This document shows, one piece after another, positions 16,244-23,767 of a DNA stretch of 27,330 nucleotides (the first letter of the stretch is position 1; each line of letters begins with the position of its first letter). This DNA is from an uncultured Eubacterium sp. (GTDB lineage Bacteria > Bacillota > Clostridia > Lachnospirales > Lachnospiraceae). A program made the translations under genes and the position numbers. The stretch lies in contig CAJTTQ010000015.1 of NCBI GenBank assembly GCA_910579145.1, positions 16,587-43,916 on the forward strand, given 5' to 3'. The notes beneath the pieces were generated by a model, which saw nothing but the letters and a program-made list of their open reading frames with translations, searched no databases and was not told the origin of the DNA.

Positions 16244-16789
16244 ATGGAGAAAAAGAAAACGGCGAAGGGTGTCAGAAAAAGTACCCAGGAACTGATTGAT
16301 GTCCAGGGATATGACAGGGAAAACAACTGTTACCGCATGAAAGACGGCAGCTACATGAACATCATACAGATCACGTCAAAGGATCTGGTCAATTCGTCGG
16401 ATGATGAAGTGGAGTATGACTGTCTCCGGTTTGCCAGGCTGTACAAACTGTACGCAGAGGATATCAAGATCATAACCATGAATTTTCCCTGTGATACAAC
16501 CGAACAGCAGTATTACATCGAACATAAAATGCAGAAACAGGCAAATCCGGTGTATAAAAACTTTTTGCAGAGGAAACTCGATGAACTGGTGTGGCTCGGC
16601 AAACATGATACGACGAGGGAATATTACTATATGATCTTTGCGAAGGACACGGAGGAGATGGAAAAAAACACGCTGCTCTTAATGAATACACTGGGAAGGG
16701 GAAAGACCGGGCTTCTGGCGTACCTGACGGAAGAAAAGAAGCGGCAGATCCTGTTCCGGCTCGCCAATAAATGCAGCATGATGAATTAG
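16244..16789 (+). CDS. VirB4 N-terminal-domain protein (first part of a split VirB4)
   Basis: The 181-residue soluble protein has no membrane span and no Walker motif. Its pattern (a beta-rich RMKDGSYMNIIQITSKDL segment, a helical middle, then EYYYMIFAKDTEEMEKNTLL and RILF-like helices) resembles the amino-terminal domain of VirB4/ConE/TraC ATPases. The next gene encodes a VirB4 with Walker A at residue 248. Full-length Gram-positive VirB4 such as ConE has about 830 residues with Walker A near 476, so 181 + 635 residues gives a near-normal total. The start at 16244 has GAGGAA eight bases upstream; an in-frame ATG at 16217 lies inside the previous gene. The stop is followed within 12 bases by a good AGGGGGA site and the next ATG. 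The split reading is inference; a separate VirB4-associated protein is the alternative. Confidence 0.65.
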   Translation: MEKKKTAKGVRKSTQELIDVQGYDRENNCYRMKDGSYMNIIQITSKDLVNSSDDEVEYDCLRFARLYKLYAEDIKIITMNFPCDTTEQQYYIEHKMQKQANPVYKNFLQRKLDELVWLGKHDTTREYYYMIFAKDTEEMEKNTLLLMNTLGRGKTGLLAYLTEEKKRQILFRLANKCSMMN

Positions 16790-16800
16790 GGGGAAAGCAG

Positions 16801-18708
16801 ATGAAAAAAGATAGAAACAAAAATGCAGCGGATTTATTTCTGCTTCAAAAGATACAGCCACAAGGCGGGATCACCTTTTCGGATGCTAAATTTATTTCTG
16901 CCGGCGGGGGATATGAAGCGTGCATTCATGTTTATGAATTTCCGAAAACCCTGGATGACTACTGGATGGCGAGGGTCTGTAACATCAACAATACGGTTGT
17001 GACCGTGGATATTTCGACAGACAATATTATTGAGGTCAAGAAAAATATCAACCGGTCAATGAAGGAGCAGAATTTCCGCTACCGGGAAGCCAGGGATTTT
17101 CAGGAGCAGTATGACGCACAGAAACGGTGGCAGGAAATGGAGCGGCTGTTCGATGAGATCAATTCTTTAGGCGAAGTGATCAAATTGTTACATATCCGGA
17201 TTTTTGTGGCCGACCGTTCCTGGGTGACGCTGGAGGATAAGATCAAAAACATTATGGCGGGACTTGAAAGCAATGGATTCCAGTCTGCCATCTACCTGAA
17301 TGAATCAAAGTCTGAATGGACAAGCATGTACCGCTCATACCTGGCACAGAAGGATGAACTGTTTTCAACGTATGGACAGCCTCTCACATCGAATGCCGTC
17401 GCTGCCGGCAACCCGTTTCATTTTTCATCCCTGGAGGATAAAACGGGAACGTTTTTAGGGAAAACACCGTGCGGGGGAAACGTGTTGTTCGATCTGTTTA
17501 CGAAATCTGGAAGCCGTCTTTATTATAATTTTTTATGCGTGGGGACGATGGGATCCGGAAAGAGTACGCTACTGAAGAAACAGTTTATTTCGAATGCCGT
17601 GCTGGGAAATTACGTGCGGACATTTGATATTTCCGGGGAGTTTGCCACACTGACAAAGGTACTGGGGGGAAAGGTGATCAATCTGGACGGGACAGGGGGA
17701 ATCCTGAATCCGCTGGAGATCCTCCGTGCCGGTGATGATGACGGCGTCAGCTTTACCAGACACATTTCCAAAGTGAGTACCATATACCGGTTTCTCGTCG
17801 GCGGACAGGCAGAGATGGAAGAGGTCATTGAGTTTGAGGAAATATTGCGGGAGCTTTACCGTGAATTCGGCTTCGAGATGAAAAACGGGGAAATGCGGGG
17901 GCAGATCACTGGACTTCCGGCAGACAGGTATCCGACATTTTCGGATATGCTGGTATTTTTGGAACGTAAGATGAATGAATTACAGGATGCCAAGTATGAC
18001 GATGTGGAAATTGAACTGATTAAGAGAAATCTTCTGCGGATGGATAAGATCCGGAAAGTAATTGAAAATATCGTCAACACCTACGGGAATCTCTTTAACG
18101 GTCATACGAGCATTGATAACATCGTCGATGAGCAGATCGTGACGTTTGATATTTCCACCCTGAAGGAACTGAAAGCAGAAATATTTGACGCCCAGCTTTT
18201 TAACATGGTGTCCCTGTGCTGGGACAACTGCGTTACGAATGGAAAACTCATGATGCAGATGCTTGACCGGGAAGAAATCACGAATTGGGATATTGTAAAA
18301 TCCTTAATTCTAATTGATGAATCGCACCGCTGGGTGAATGCGAAAAAACCTCATGCGCTGGATCTGATCACGGTTTATCTGAGGGAAGCCAGGAAATATT
18401 TTGGCGGCATCGGACTGGCCAGCCAGAGCATCCGAGACTATGTCCCGGAAGGATCCGGAAGTGCTGAGATTGACAAGATCAAAACAATCTTTGAACTGAC
18501 GCAGTATAAGTTTCTTTTTCATCAGGACAGCAACGTGACGCCGATGTTTTCCACGATATTTGAAAATGTCCTCACACAGTCGCAGATCTCACGGATCCCA
18601 AAGCTTGAAGTCGGGGAAAACATTTTATGTATCGCTTCTGACAGGAACCTTGAATTTAAAGTACATCTCACTACGGAGGAAGAGAAGATATTCCAGGGAG
18701 GTGTGTGA
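16801..18708 (+). CDS. VirB4-family conjugation ATPase (ATPase part)
   Basis: VirB4 ATPases power assembly of the channel and substrate transfer at the cytoplasmic side. The 635-residue product begins with the middle VirB4 region (QPQGGITFSDAKFI, GGGYEACIHVYEFP) and a helical segment (about 80-200). The ATPase core follows: Walker A GTMGSGKST (248-256) and Walker B LILIDE (502-507) with Asp506 and Glu507. A TraG-like arm lies between them, and the downstream GIGLASQS and LTQYKFLFHQDS motifs are typical. The ATG has AGGGGGA eight bases upstream. The frame is open for ten more codons, to 16771, but that start lacks a site. The N-terminal domain expected in full-length homologues appears to be supplied by the preceding gene. 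The stop overlaps the region of the next start. Confidence 0.92.
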   Translation: MKKDRNKNAADLFLLQKIQPQGGITFSDAKFISAGGGYEACIHVYEFPKTLDDYWMARVCNINNTVVTVDISTDNIIEVKKNINRSMKEQNFRYREARDFQEQYDAQKRWQEMERLFDEINSLGEVIKLLHIRIFVADRSWVTLEDKIKNIMAGLESNGFQSAIYLNESKSEWTSMYRSYLAQKDELFSTYGQPLTSNAVAAGNPFHFSSLEDKTGTFLGKTPCGGNVLFDLFTKSGSRLYYNFLCVGTMGSGKSTLLKKQFISNAVLGNYVRTFDISGEFATLTKVLGGKVINLDGTGGILNPLEILRAGDDDGVSFTRHISKVSTIYRFLVGGQAEMEEVIEFEEILRELYREFGFEMKNGEMRGQITGLPADRYPTFSDMLVFLERKMNELQDAKYDDVEIELIKRNLLRMDKIRKVIENIVNTYGNLFNGHTSIDNIVDEQIVTFDISTLKELKAEIFDAQLFNMVSLCWDNCVTNGKLMMQMLDREEITNWDIVKSLILIDESHRWVNAKKPHALDLITVYLREARKYFGGIGLASQSIRDYVPEGSGSAEIDKIKTIFELTQYKFLFHQDSNVTPMFSTIFENVLTQSQISRIPKLEVGENILCIASDRNLEFKVHLTTEEEKIFQGGV

Positions 18709-18710
18709 TC

Positions 18711-19874
18711 GTGGAAGGACTGGGGAAAAAAGCGGCAGTCACAGGCATTGTAATTCTGGTATCCATCCTGCTCCTGGTATCGGCTGTGGGAAGTGTTACC
18801 TCACAGATTTCAGCTGTTCTTGTAGGCGGAGGGGAGGAAGAGGGGACGGAAGGCGGAAGTACGGTTACGGTGTCCCTGAACCTCAGTCCGGATGTGGAGG
18901 GGTACCGGGAACAAGTGCTGGCAGAGGCAAAGAAGCATGGAATGGAAGCGTACATAAATCTGTTCCTGGCAGTGATCATGCAGGAATCCGGCGGGCAGGG
19001 AGGAGATATTTTTCAGGCGTCCGAATCCCTCGGACTTCCGCCTAATACGCTTAATACGGCGGGGAGCATTGAACAGGGGGTAAAATATTTATCTGCCATG
19101 ATCACGAAAGCCGGAGTGACGTCACCAGAAGACCTTGAACATATCCGGTTAGCCCTTCAGGGATACAACTTTGGCGGCGCTTATATTGATTATGCTATGA
19201 AAAATGGCGGGAAATGGACGCAGGAAAATACATTTGGCTATGCAAAGGAAAAATCGGGTGGCGTCAGAAACACGGGAAGCCGGGCGGAGCAGCTCGGTCC
19301 CTGGCGTTATGGTGACCAGTATTATACGGCCCATGTACTGCGTTATTATTCCTGTGGAGATCCCGCGGGTGATAGTGCGGCGGCAGGAGATGCGGTGGAA
19401 GTAGCGTTGGAACAAAGGCTTGCCTGGCTTTTTCCGGAGGGGACACCGGCATCTCCAAATGAGATGCAGAAATATCTGATACAGATTACGGTACCTATCA
19501 TAAATAAAAACGGGAAGGCAGCCACGATGGTCTTAACGGTTCATAAAAAGCTTGCAGAAGAAATTAAAAAGGTGTTTGAGGACATGAAAAGAGCCGGTTT
19601 TAAGATCAAGCCGGAGGAAACCGCGGGGTATAACTGGAGGACAATGGCAAGTAACAGTTCCAAGGTTTCCCATCATTCCTACGGCTGTGTGGTCGATGTA
19701 AACTGGACAAGCAACGGAGCCTCCTACACAAGCTGGGGGTATCATCCGGGTAAGGATGAGTTCAGTGTGACAAAAGAGATCGTCGACATTTGGAAACGGC
19801 ATGGATTTTACTGGGGAGGGGACTGGAGTACTGCGTATTTCGATCCCATGCACTTTACCTATACAAACCATTAG
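18711..19874 (+). CDS. two-domain conjugation wall hydrolase: lysozyme-like plus M15 peptidase
   Basis: The enzyme should open the peptidoglycan for the channel. A membrane anchor (about 10-30) precedes a CwlT-type lysozyme-like domain (about 60-200) with candidate catalytic Glu92 in IMQESGGQ and the family pattern QGYNFGGAYIDYA. After a linker, the C-terminal domain (about 240-387) is an M15-type zinc peptidase. The motif SHHSYGCVVD gives ligands His322 and Asp329, and DPMH gives catalytic Asp378 and ligand His381, matching the L-Ala-D-Glu endopeptidase layout (EndoT5/Ply500 type). Tn916 and ICEBs1 counterparts carry an NlpC/P60 peptidase there instead. The start is GTG 18711, nine bases from GGGAGG; GTG 18705 is too close to it. 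Confidence 0.88.
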   Translation: MEGLGKKAAVTGIVILVSILLLVSAVGSVTSQISAVLVGGGEEEGTEGGSTVTVSLNLSPDVEGYREQVLAEAKKHGMEAYINLFLAVIMQESGGQGGDIFQASESLGLPPNTLNTAGSIEQGVKYLSAMITKAGVTSPEDLEHIRLALQGYNFGGAYIDYAMKNGGKWTQENTFGYAKEKSGGVRNTGSRAEQLGPWRYGDQYYTAHVLRYYSCGDPAGDSAAAGDAVEVALEQRLAWLFPEGTPASPNEMQKYLIQITVPIINKNGKAATMVLTVHKKLAEEIKKVFEDMKRAGFKIKPEETAGYNWRTMASNSSKVSHHSYGCVVDVNWTSNGASYTSWGYHPGKDEFSVTKEIVDIWKRHGFYWGGDWSTAYFDPMHFTYTNH

Positions 19875-19893
19875 GACAGGAGGGATGTGAGAA

Positions 19894-20463
19894 TTGGACA
19901 AAGGGAAAAACATCGGCATATGTTGTATTCTTGCCGCTGTCGCGATACTGGCGGCCGCATTGATTTACCGGGTGCAGGAATCCGGGGACAGTTACGGAAC
20001 GGAAAGCGGAAATGCGGCGAAGGTAACATTTTCAGCAGTTTCCGCTCAGGAAGTGAATGCGGTTCAGGCTACAGAAAGCGTAGCCACGGCTACAGAAAAT
20101 GTAACCAAGGCAACAGAAAACGCTGTCGGGGAAGGACAACCGGCCGAACAGACAGCAGAGGCAGAAGAACCGGATTACGGAGAGTATGTGCAGGCGGGGA
20201 TGGAAATCAGGGATATGAATGACGAAGTACTTTCGCTTATAGGTGTCACAAAAGACAGACTGGCTGAAGAAATCCGGACTTTTGCGAACGGATATGGTTT
20301 CGCCAGTATGACGGAAACCCATTATTACGGGGAGACCACCATCAATCATAAGAAGAATACAGTCAGTGCGGGTTTTTATTTCCAAACACCGGAATCGGGA
20401 ACTTATAAATTTCATGTGATCATTCAGCGGGACAAGAAAACGTTCCGTTTTGAACCGTGGTAG
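19894..20463 (+). CDS. single-span membrane protein of unknown function
   Basis: I do not recognise this 189-residue protein. It has one N-terminal membrane span (about 7-25) and a threonine/alanine/glutamate-rich stalk with short repeats (ATESVATATENVTKATENAV, 59-78). The acidic PDYGEYV segment follows. The compact C-terminal domain (about 100-189) contains GVTKDRLAEEIRTFANGYGF and a beta-rich end (YKFHVIIQRDKKTFRFEPW). Topology is like VirB8/TcpC (a short cytoplasmic end, one span and an outside domain), but no diagnostic motif is visible. It starts with TTG 19894, about nine bases after AGGAGGG, with no better start. It sits between the wall hydrolase and two other unknown genes, so a structural role in the channel is plausible. 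Confidence 0.65.
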   Translation: MDKGKNIGICCILAAVAILAAALIYRVQESGDSYGTESGNAAKVTFSAVSAQEVNAVQATESVATATENVTKATENAVGEGQPAEQTAEAEEPDYGEYVQAGMEIRDMNDEVLSLIGVTKDRLAEEIRTFANGYGFASMTETHYYGETTINHKKNTVSAGFYFQTPESGTYKFHVIIQRDKKTFRFEPW

Positions 20464-20479
20464 AAAGGAAGGAATGAGT

Positions 20480-20788
20480 ATGAACAAACCATTAAAAAAG
20501 ATGTATGTCTGCTGCAGCGAGCAGCAGAAAGAATTTTTTTGCAAAAAGATCCGGCAGGTACTCGGTGAATATGTCGAGCCGGTACTGGATTATCGGAAAG
20601 CGGATGCAGCATATGTGATCGGGGAGCCGGACGGGCAGATGAAGGCGGAATGGGAAGCGATAAAACAAAGGGGGATCCCGGTTCATGAGGTGAATGAAAA
20701 CCTCATCAGCCAGGATGTTTATGAAACACTGGTAAGGAGCAGCACTCAGGACAGAAAACGGATGGAAGAAAGGGAGACGGGACGGTAA
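20480..20788 (+). CDS. small unknown protein with a Rossmann/SLOG-like pattern
   Basis: The 102-residue product is soluble. Its pattern (KKMYVCCSEQQKEFFCKKIR, VLDYRKADAAYVIGEP, then AEWEAIKQRGIPVHEVNENL) suggests alternating strands and helices of a Rossmann-like fold, as in small nucleoside-binding or deoxyribosyltransferase-like (SLOG/DUF4062-type) proteins. I cannot identify catalytic residues, so no function is claimed. The start at 20480 follows AGGAAGGA; ATG 20474 is inside that site region, and the TTG at 20450 lies in the preceding gene. Its stop overlaps the next start by one base (TAATG). A predicted cytoplasmic protein among membrane components could be regulatory. Confidence 0.6.
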   Translation: MNKPLKKMYVCCSEQQKEFFCKKIRQVLGEYVEPVLDYRKADAAYVIGEPDGQMKAEWEAIKQRGIPVHEVNENLISQDVYETLVRSSTQDRKRMEERETGR

Positions 20789-21591
20789 TGATAAAAGTAA
20801 AGTATTCTTTTTACCAGAAAAAAGGAAATTTACGGTTTATCCTGATCCTTTTCGTTTTTATTGGAGGTTATTTGTTTTTCTTTACATCAAACGCATGGAT
20901 GCCGGCGGGAAGCTCTGCCAATGCACTGACGCCGCCCGGACAGGAGACCGAATGGAACGGGCGCACGGTTTCTGTAACCCGCTGGGATTATTGTGAGACA
21001 TCCGCCACGATGGAAGTGGAATTAGACATCAGGAACACATCGTATGACGGACAGAATACCTATGAATATTCTGCCTTGGAAAAGATGGGTGGGAAGTTGC
21101 CGGTCAGTGTGATCCTGGAAGAAGCGGACTGGGTGATCCTCCAGATTACGGATCTGCCAAAACGGTGGAGTGAGGTGTCCTTGCGGATGGATATGACGGA
21201 ACATGCAGAAAGCATGGGACTTCTCAAACTTTATACGAATGTAAATGATGTCAGCAGGGTAAGCAGTATCGAGAAAAGGGACAGGGAAGGCTATCGTATG
21301 GTGAGGTTCGAGACACAGATCCAGACATACCAGAACATGATCGGATCTTTACAGGCTGAGATCCAGGATCTGGAAAGTGAAAAGCAGGAGATCAGCCGTG
21401 AGACAGAGAGATTACAGGAAGGCAGACAGTATCAGACGCTGGAGCAGCAGAGAGCCACGGATCAGGCGGTTGCCGAGGCAGAAAGCAAATATAAGAGTGC
21501 GGAGGCGGAAATCGCAGAGAAACAGGCAGAAATCACGGAGATGAATGAGAGGATAGCCCTGACACGGAAGCAGATGGAGGAGGGAAATTAG
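20788..21591 (+). CDS. membrane-anchored protein with extracellular coiled coil, unknown function
   Basis: The 267-residue protein has one N-terminal span (about 17-34), an extracellular beta-rich domain (about 55-150; WNGRTVSVTRWDYCETSATM, then EVELDIRNT), and a long coiled coil from about 177 to 265, rich in E, Q and K with heptad spacing. I recognise no family. The layout suggests an outside-facing spacer or scaffold, perhaps reaching into the wall near the channel. It is translationally coupled to the gene before (TAATG) and ends directly against the ATG of the primase-like gene, with GGAGGAGGG provided by its own last codons. Confidence 0.65.
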   Translation: MIKVKYSFYQKKGNLRFILILFVFIGGYLFFFTSNAWMPAGSSANALTPPGQETEWNGRTVSVTRWDYCETSATMEVELDIRNTSYDGQNTYEYSALEKMGGKLPVSVILEEADWVILQITDLPKRWSEVSLRMDMTEHAESMGLLKLYTNVNDVSRVSSIEKRDREGYRMVRFETQIQTYQNMIGSLQAEIQDLESEKQEISRETERLQEGRQYQTLEQQRATDQAVAEAESKYKSAEAEIAEKQAEITEMNERIALTRKQMEEGN

Positions 21592-22539
21592 ATGGATGGA
21601 TGCGGCGGATCATCCTGCCGGAGGATAAAAGACCATGTAAGGATCGTAGATTATGCAAGGGAAATGGGATTTACACTCGTTCGGACAGGAAGATATTACA
21701 GTTTAAAAGAACATGACAGTGTCCGGATCGACCCGCGGAGAAATTGTTTTTGGAGAAATTCCGTACCGGGGAAGACGGGAGGGGCTTTTGGCGGCTCGGT
21801 CATTGATTTTGTCATGGAATTTAACAGCCTGTCCCTTGGAGAGGCAATCCGTCTTTTGGAAAACAGGGTGCCCGGTACTGCGGTGGAAGTGACGGGAAAC
21901 AGGCAGGGAAAGAACCGGGAAAATGTATCAGGTACAAATGGGGATGGAGCGGTATTGAAACTTCCGGGAAAGGATAACAACATGCGTAAAGTATTTGCCT
22001 ATCTGGTCAAAACAAGGTGTATCCGACAGGAGATCGTGCAGGAAATGGTAAACCGCAGGCAGCTGTATCAGGATACGCATGGGAACTGTGTGTTTCTTTC
22101 TTATGAATCAGGCGAGGATGGGAAAGCGGTATTTGCCTGCCGGCGTGGCACTAATACATTTAAACCTTTTTATAGTGATGTGGAAGGCTGCGATTATTCC
22201 AAGTGTTTTTATTTTGATAACCAGGCAGAAAAACTGTATGTGGCAGAAAGCGTCATCGATGCCATGTCGGTTATGACGATCCGTTTTCCGGAATACAGAA
22301 AATGGAATTACCTGGCCCTGGGTGGTACCGGGAAGTGGATGGCAGTCATGAATTATATAACGGATCCGGCGCTCAAAGAAATCTGGATCGGGACGGATAA
22401 CGATAAATCCGGACAGGAGGCGGTGCGGATCATCAGTGAAAATGTGCGGAAGAAACGAGGTGATTTAACGATCATTACAGATCTGCCGGTTAAGGGAAAG
22501 GACTGGAATGAGGTATTAGTCAGGAGGGATAGAACGTGA
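21592..22539 (+). CDS. Toprim-domain primase-like protein (DUF3991/Toprim_2 type)
   Basis: Primase-like proteins of mobile elements start complementary-strand synthesis on transferred single-stranded DNA. The N-terminal part (about 10-90) resembles a CHC2-type domain (DHVRIVDYAREMGF, then GGAFGGSVIDFVMEF), but the zinc-binding Cys/His set is missing. The C-terminal Toprim domain (about 180-310) is complete: Glu219 in VAESVIDAM, Asp269 and Asp271 in TDNDKSG, and the KGKDWNE motif ending near 307 that marks the Toprim_2/plasmid-primase group. At 315 residues there is no helicase part. The ATG abuts the preceding stop, and GTGA overlaps the next gene's start. Whether it primes or is a processing factor cannot be told. 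Confidence 0.82.
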   Translation: MDGCGGSSCRRIKDHVRIVDYAREMGFTLVRTGRYYSLKEHDSVRIDPRRNCFWRNSVPGKTGGAFGGSVIDFVMEFNSLSLGEAIRLLENRVPGTAVEVTGNRQGKNRENVSGTNGDGAVLKLPGKDNNMRKVFAYLVKTRCIRQEIVQEMVNRRQLYQDTHGNCVFLSYESGEDGKAVFACRRGTNTFKPFYSDVEGCDYSKCFYFDNQAEKLYVAESVIDAMSVMTIRFPEYRKWNYLALGGTGKWMAVMNYITDPALKEIWIGTDNDKSGQEAVRIISENVRKKRGDLTIITDLPVKGKDWNEVLVRRDRT

Positions 22540-23624
22540 TTGTGTTTGTCGGAAAACAGGAACGTGGTTATTTTTGTGAGGACATATCAGCGGGACGGGA
22601 TCTGCCTTGCAGTTACATACCGGAAAATCTGCATATCGAAAGCCAGGCAAAACAGGTGCTGCATTACAAAGAGAAGGCGGAGTATGTCATTTTTGACATA
22701 GAGCAGTATGCCGATGAGCCGCAGGAGATTGAAGACTGGATCCTGAAGATCCAGGGCGCTATCCGGGTAAAGGTCGTCATCTTTGCGCCGGGGTACTCCC
22801 CGGAGAGCAGGATCATCAGTGAGTTGTACCACAAGGGGATAAAAAATTTTATCTTTTCGGTTTATCTGGCAGAGCAGAAAGAGGATCTGGAACTTTGCCT
22901 GGATGGATATTTTGAGACTTTTGGTTATGAAAAGCGGGGGATATATTTTCAGGAGGGTGAAACAAAAGAGCGGGAAGAGGAAAAAAACAGGGAGAACCGT
23001 GGAACGATGATCGGCGTCGCCGGAGCTATTGCCAGGATGGGAACAACGACACAGGCAATCCAGTTTGTAAAATATCTTCATTTTTCCGGTTACCGGGCAG
23101 CCTACATACAGATGAACAGTCATGGGTGGGTGGAGCAGCTGGAGGCAGCTTATTCGGATAGCGAACACGATCCGGAAAAAGGGCTTGTTACGTATGAAGG
23201 CGTTGATATGTATTACCGTCCTGACCGCCTTCAGGATGTGCTGAAGCAGTATGATTATTATGTATACGATTACGGCGTGTTCAGCGAACATGGTTTTAAC
23301 AAGATTTCGTTTCTGGAGAAGGCGATACAGATTTTTGTGGTCGGGAGTAAGCCGGGGGAATTTGACAGGACATACCAGGTTGTCAAAAACAATTTTTATA
23401 ATCATAATTTTTACATTTTTAATTTCACGGCAGAGACGGAGAAAAAGGATCTGCTGGAGCTGATGGAGGAAAAGGCAGAAGACACTTTCTTTGCCGGGGA
23501 AGTGAGGGATCCGTTTTCTTATGACGGGGAGGATGGGATTTACGAAAAGATCCTTCCGGTGGAGAAGCAAGTCGAGAATCAGAACAAAAAGAACCGCTTT
23601 TTTGGAAGGAGGAAGAAAGGATGA
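22536..23624 (+). CDS. TadZ/CpaE-like (ParA superfamily) protein with degenerate Walker A
   Basis: ParA/MinD-type proteins position large complexes; TadZ localises pilus machines and VirC1 recruits the transfer complex to the secretion system. The 362-residue product has an N-terminal receiver-like domain (about 1-130; YVIFDIEQ, VKVVIFAPGY) and a ParA-like domain (about 155-330) starting GVAGAIARMGTTTQA (160-174). In the standard KGGxGKTT loop the last Lys is replaced here by Thr170 and the first by Ile165, so ATP hydrolysis is doubtful. YVYDYG near 245 is in the place of the second aspartate motif. The C-terminus is very basic (KKNRFFGRRKKG). The start is GTG with AGGAGG seven bases before; both ends overlap neighbours. 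Confidence 0.7.
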   Translation: MIVFVGKQERGYFCEDISAGRDLPCSYIPENLHIESQAKQVLHYKEKAEYVIFDIEQYADEPQEIEDWILKIQGAIRVKVVIFAPGYSPESRIISELYHKGIKNFIFSVYLAEQKEDLELCLDGYFETFGYEKRGIYFQEGETKEREEEKNRENRGTMIGVAGAIARMGTTTQAIQFVKYLHFSGYRAAYIQMNSHGWVEQLEAAYSDSEHDPEKGLVTYEGVDMYYRPDRLQDVLKQYDYYVYDYGVFSEHGFNKISFLEKAIQIFVVGSKPGEFDRTYQVVKNNFYNHNFYIFNFTAETEKKDLLELMEEKAEDTFFAGEVRDPFSYDGEDGIYEKILPVEKQVENQNKKNRFFGRRKKG

Positions 23625-23767
23625 GGGAACAAAAGGACAGGGAATCCGATTTTTTGAAAACCGTAAGTGTTTCGGATTTTGATTTACCGCAGGAATTTAA
23701 TTCCGAACCGGCGGATCAGGAGATCTTATACCGGTGGGACGGGGGTGTACTGAGTGAAAATGAATAA
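23621..23767 (+). CDS. 48-residue acidic protein of unknown function
   Basis: The ATG at 23621 overlaps the stop of the TadZ-like gene (ATGA), with GGAGG 10-14 bases upstream, and the frame runs to TAA at 23765-23767. The product is MREQKDRESDFLKTVSVSDF followed by an acidic segment and ending SENE. It overlaps the ArdC-like gene by 14 bases. The strong site and perfect coupling at both ends, filling a gap of about 130 bases, make it a likely real gene. It may also serve to couple translation of the ArdC gene. No family is recognised. Confidence 0.6.
   Translation: MREQKDRESDFLKTVSVSDFDLPQEFNSEPADQEILYRWDGGVLSENE

Noticed and set aside
16771..16801. Frameshift mutation joining the 181-residue protein and VirB4
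   Set aside because: A clean stop followed by a well-spaced AGGGGGA site and ATG argues for two genes; kept as a split, not called a pseudogene.
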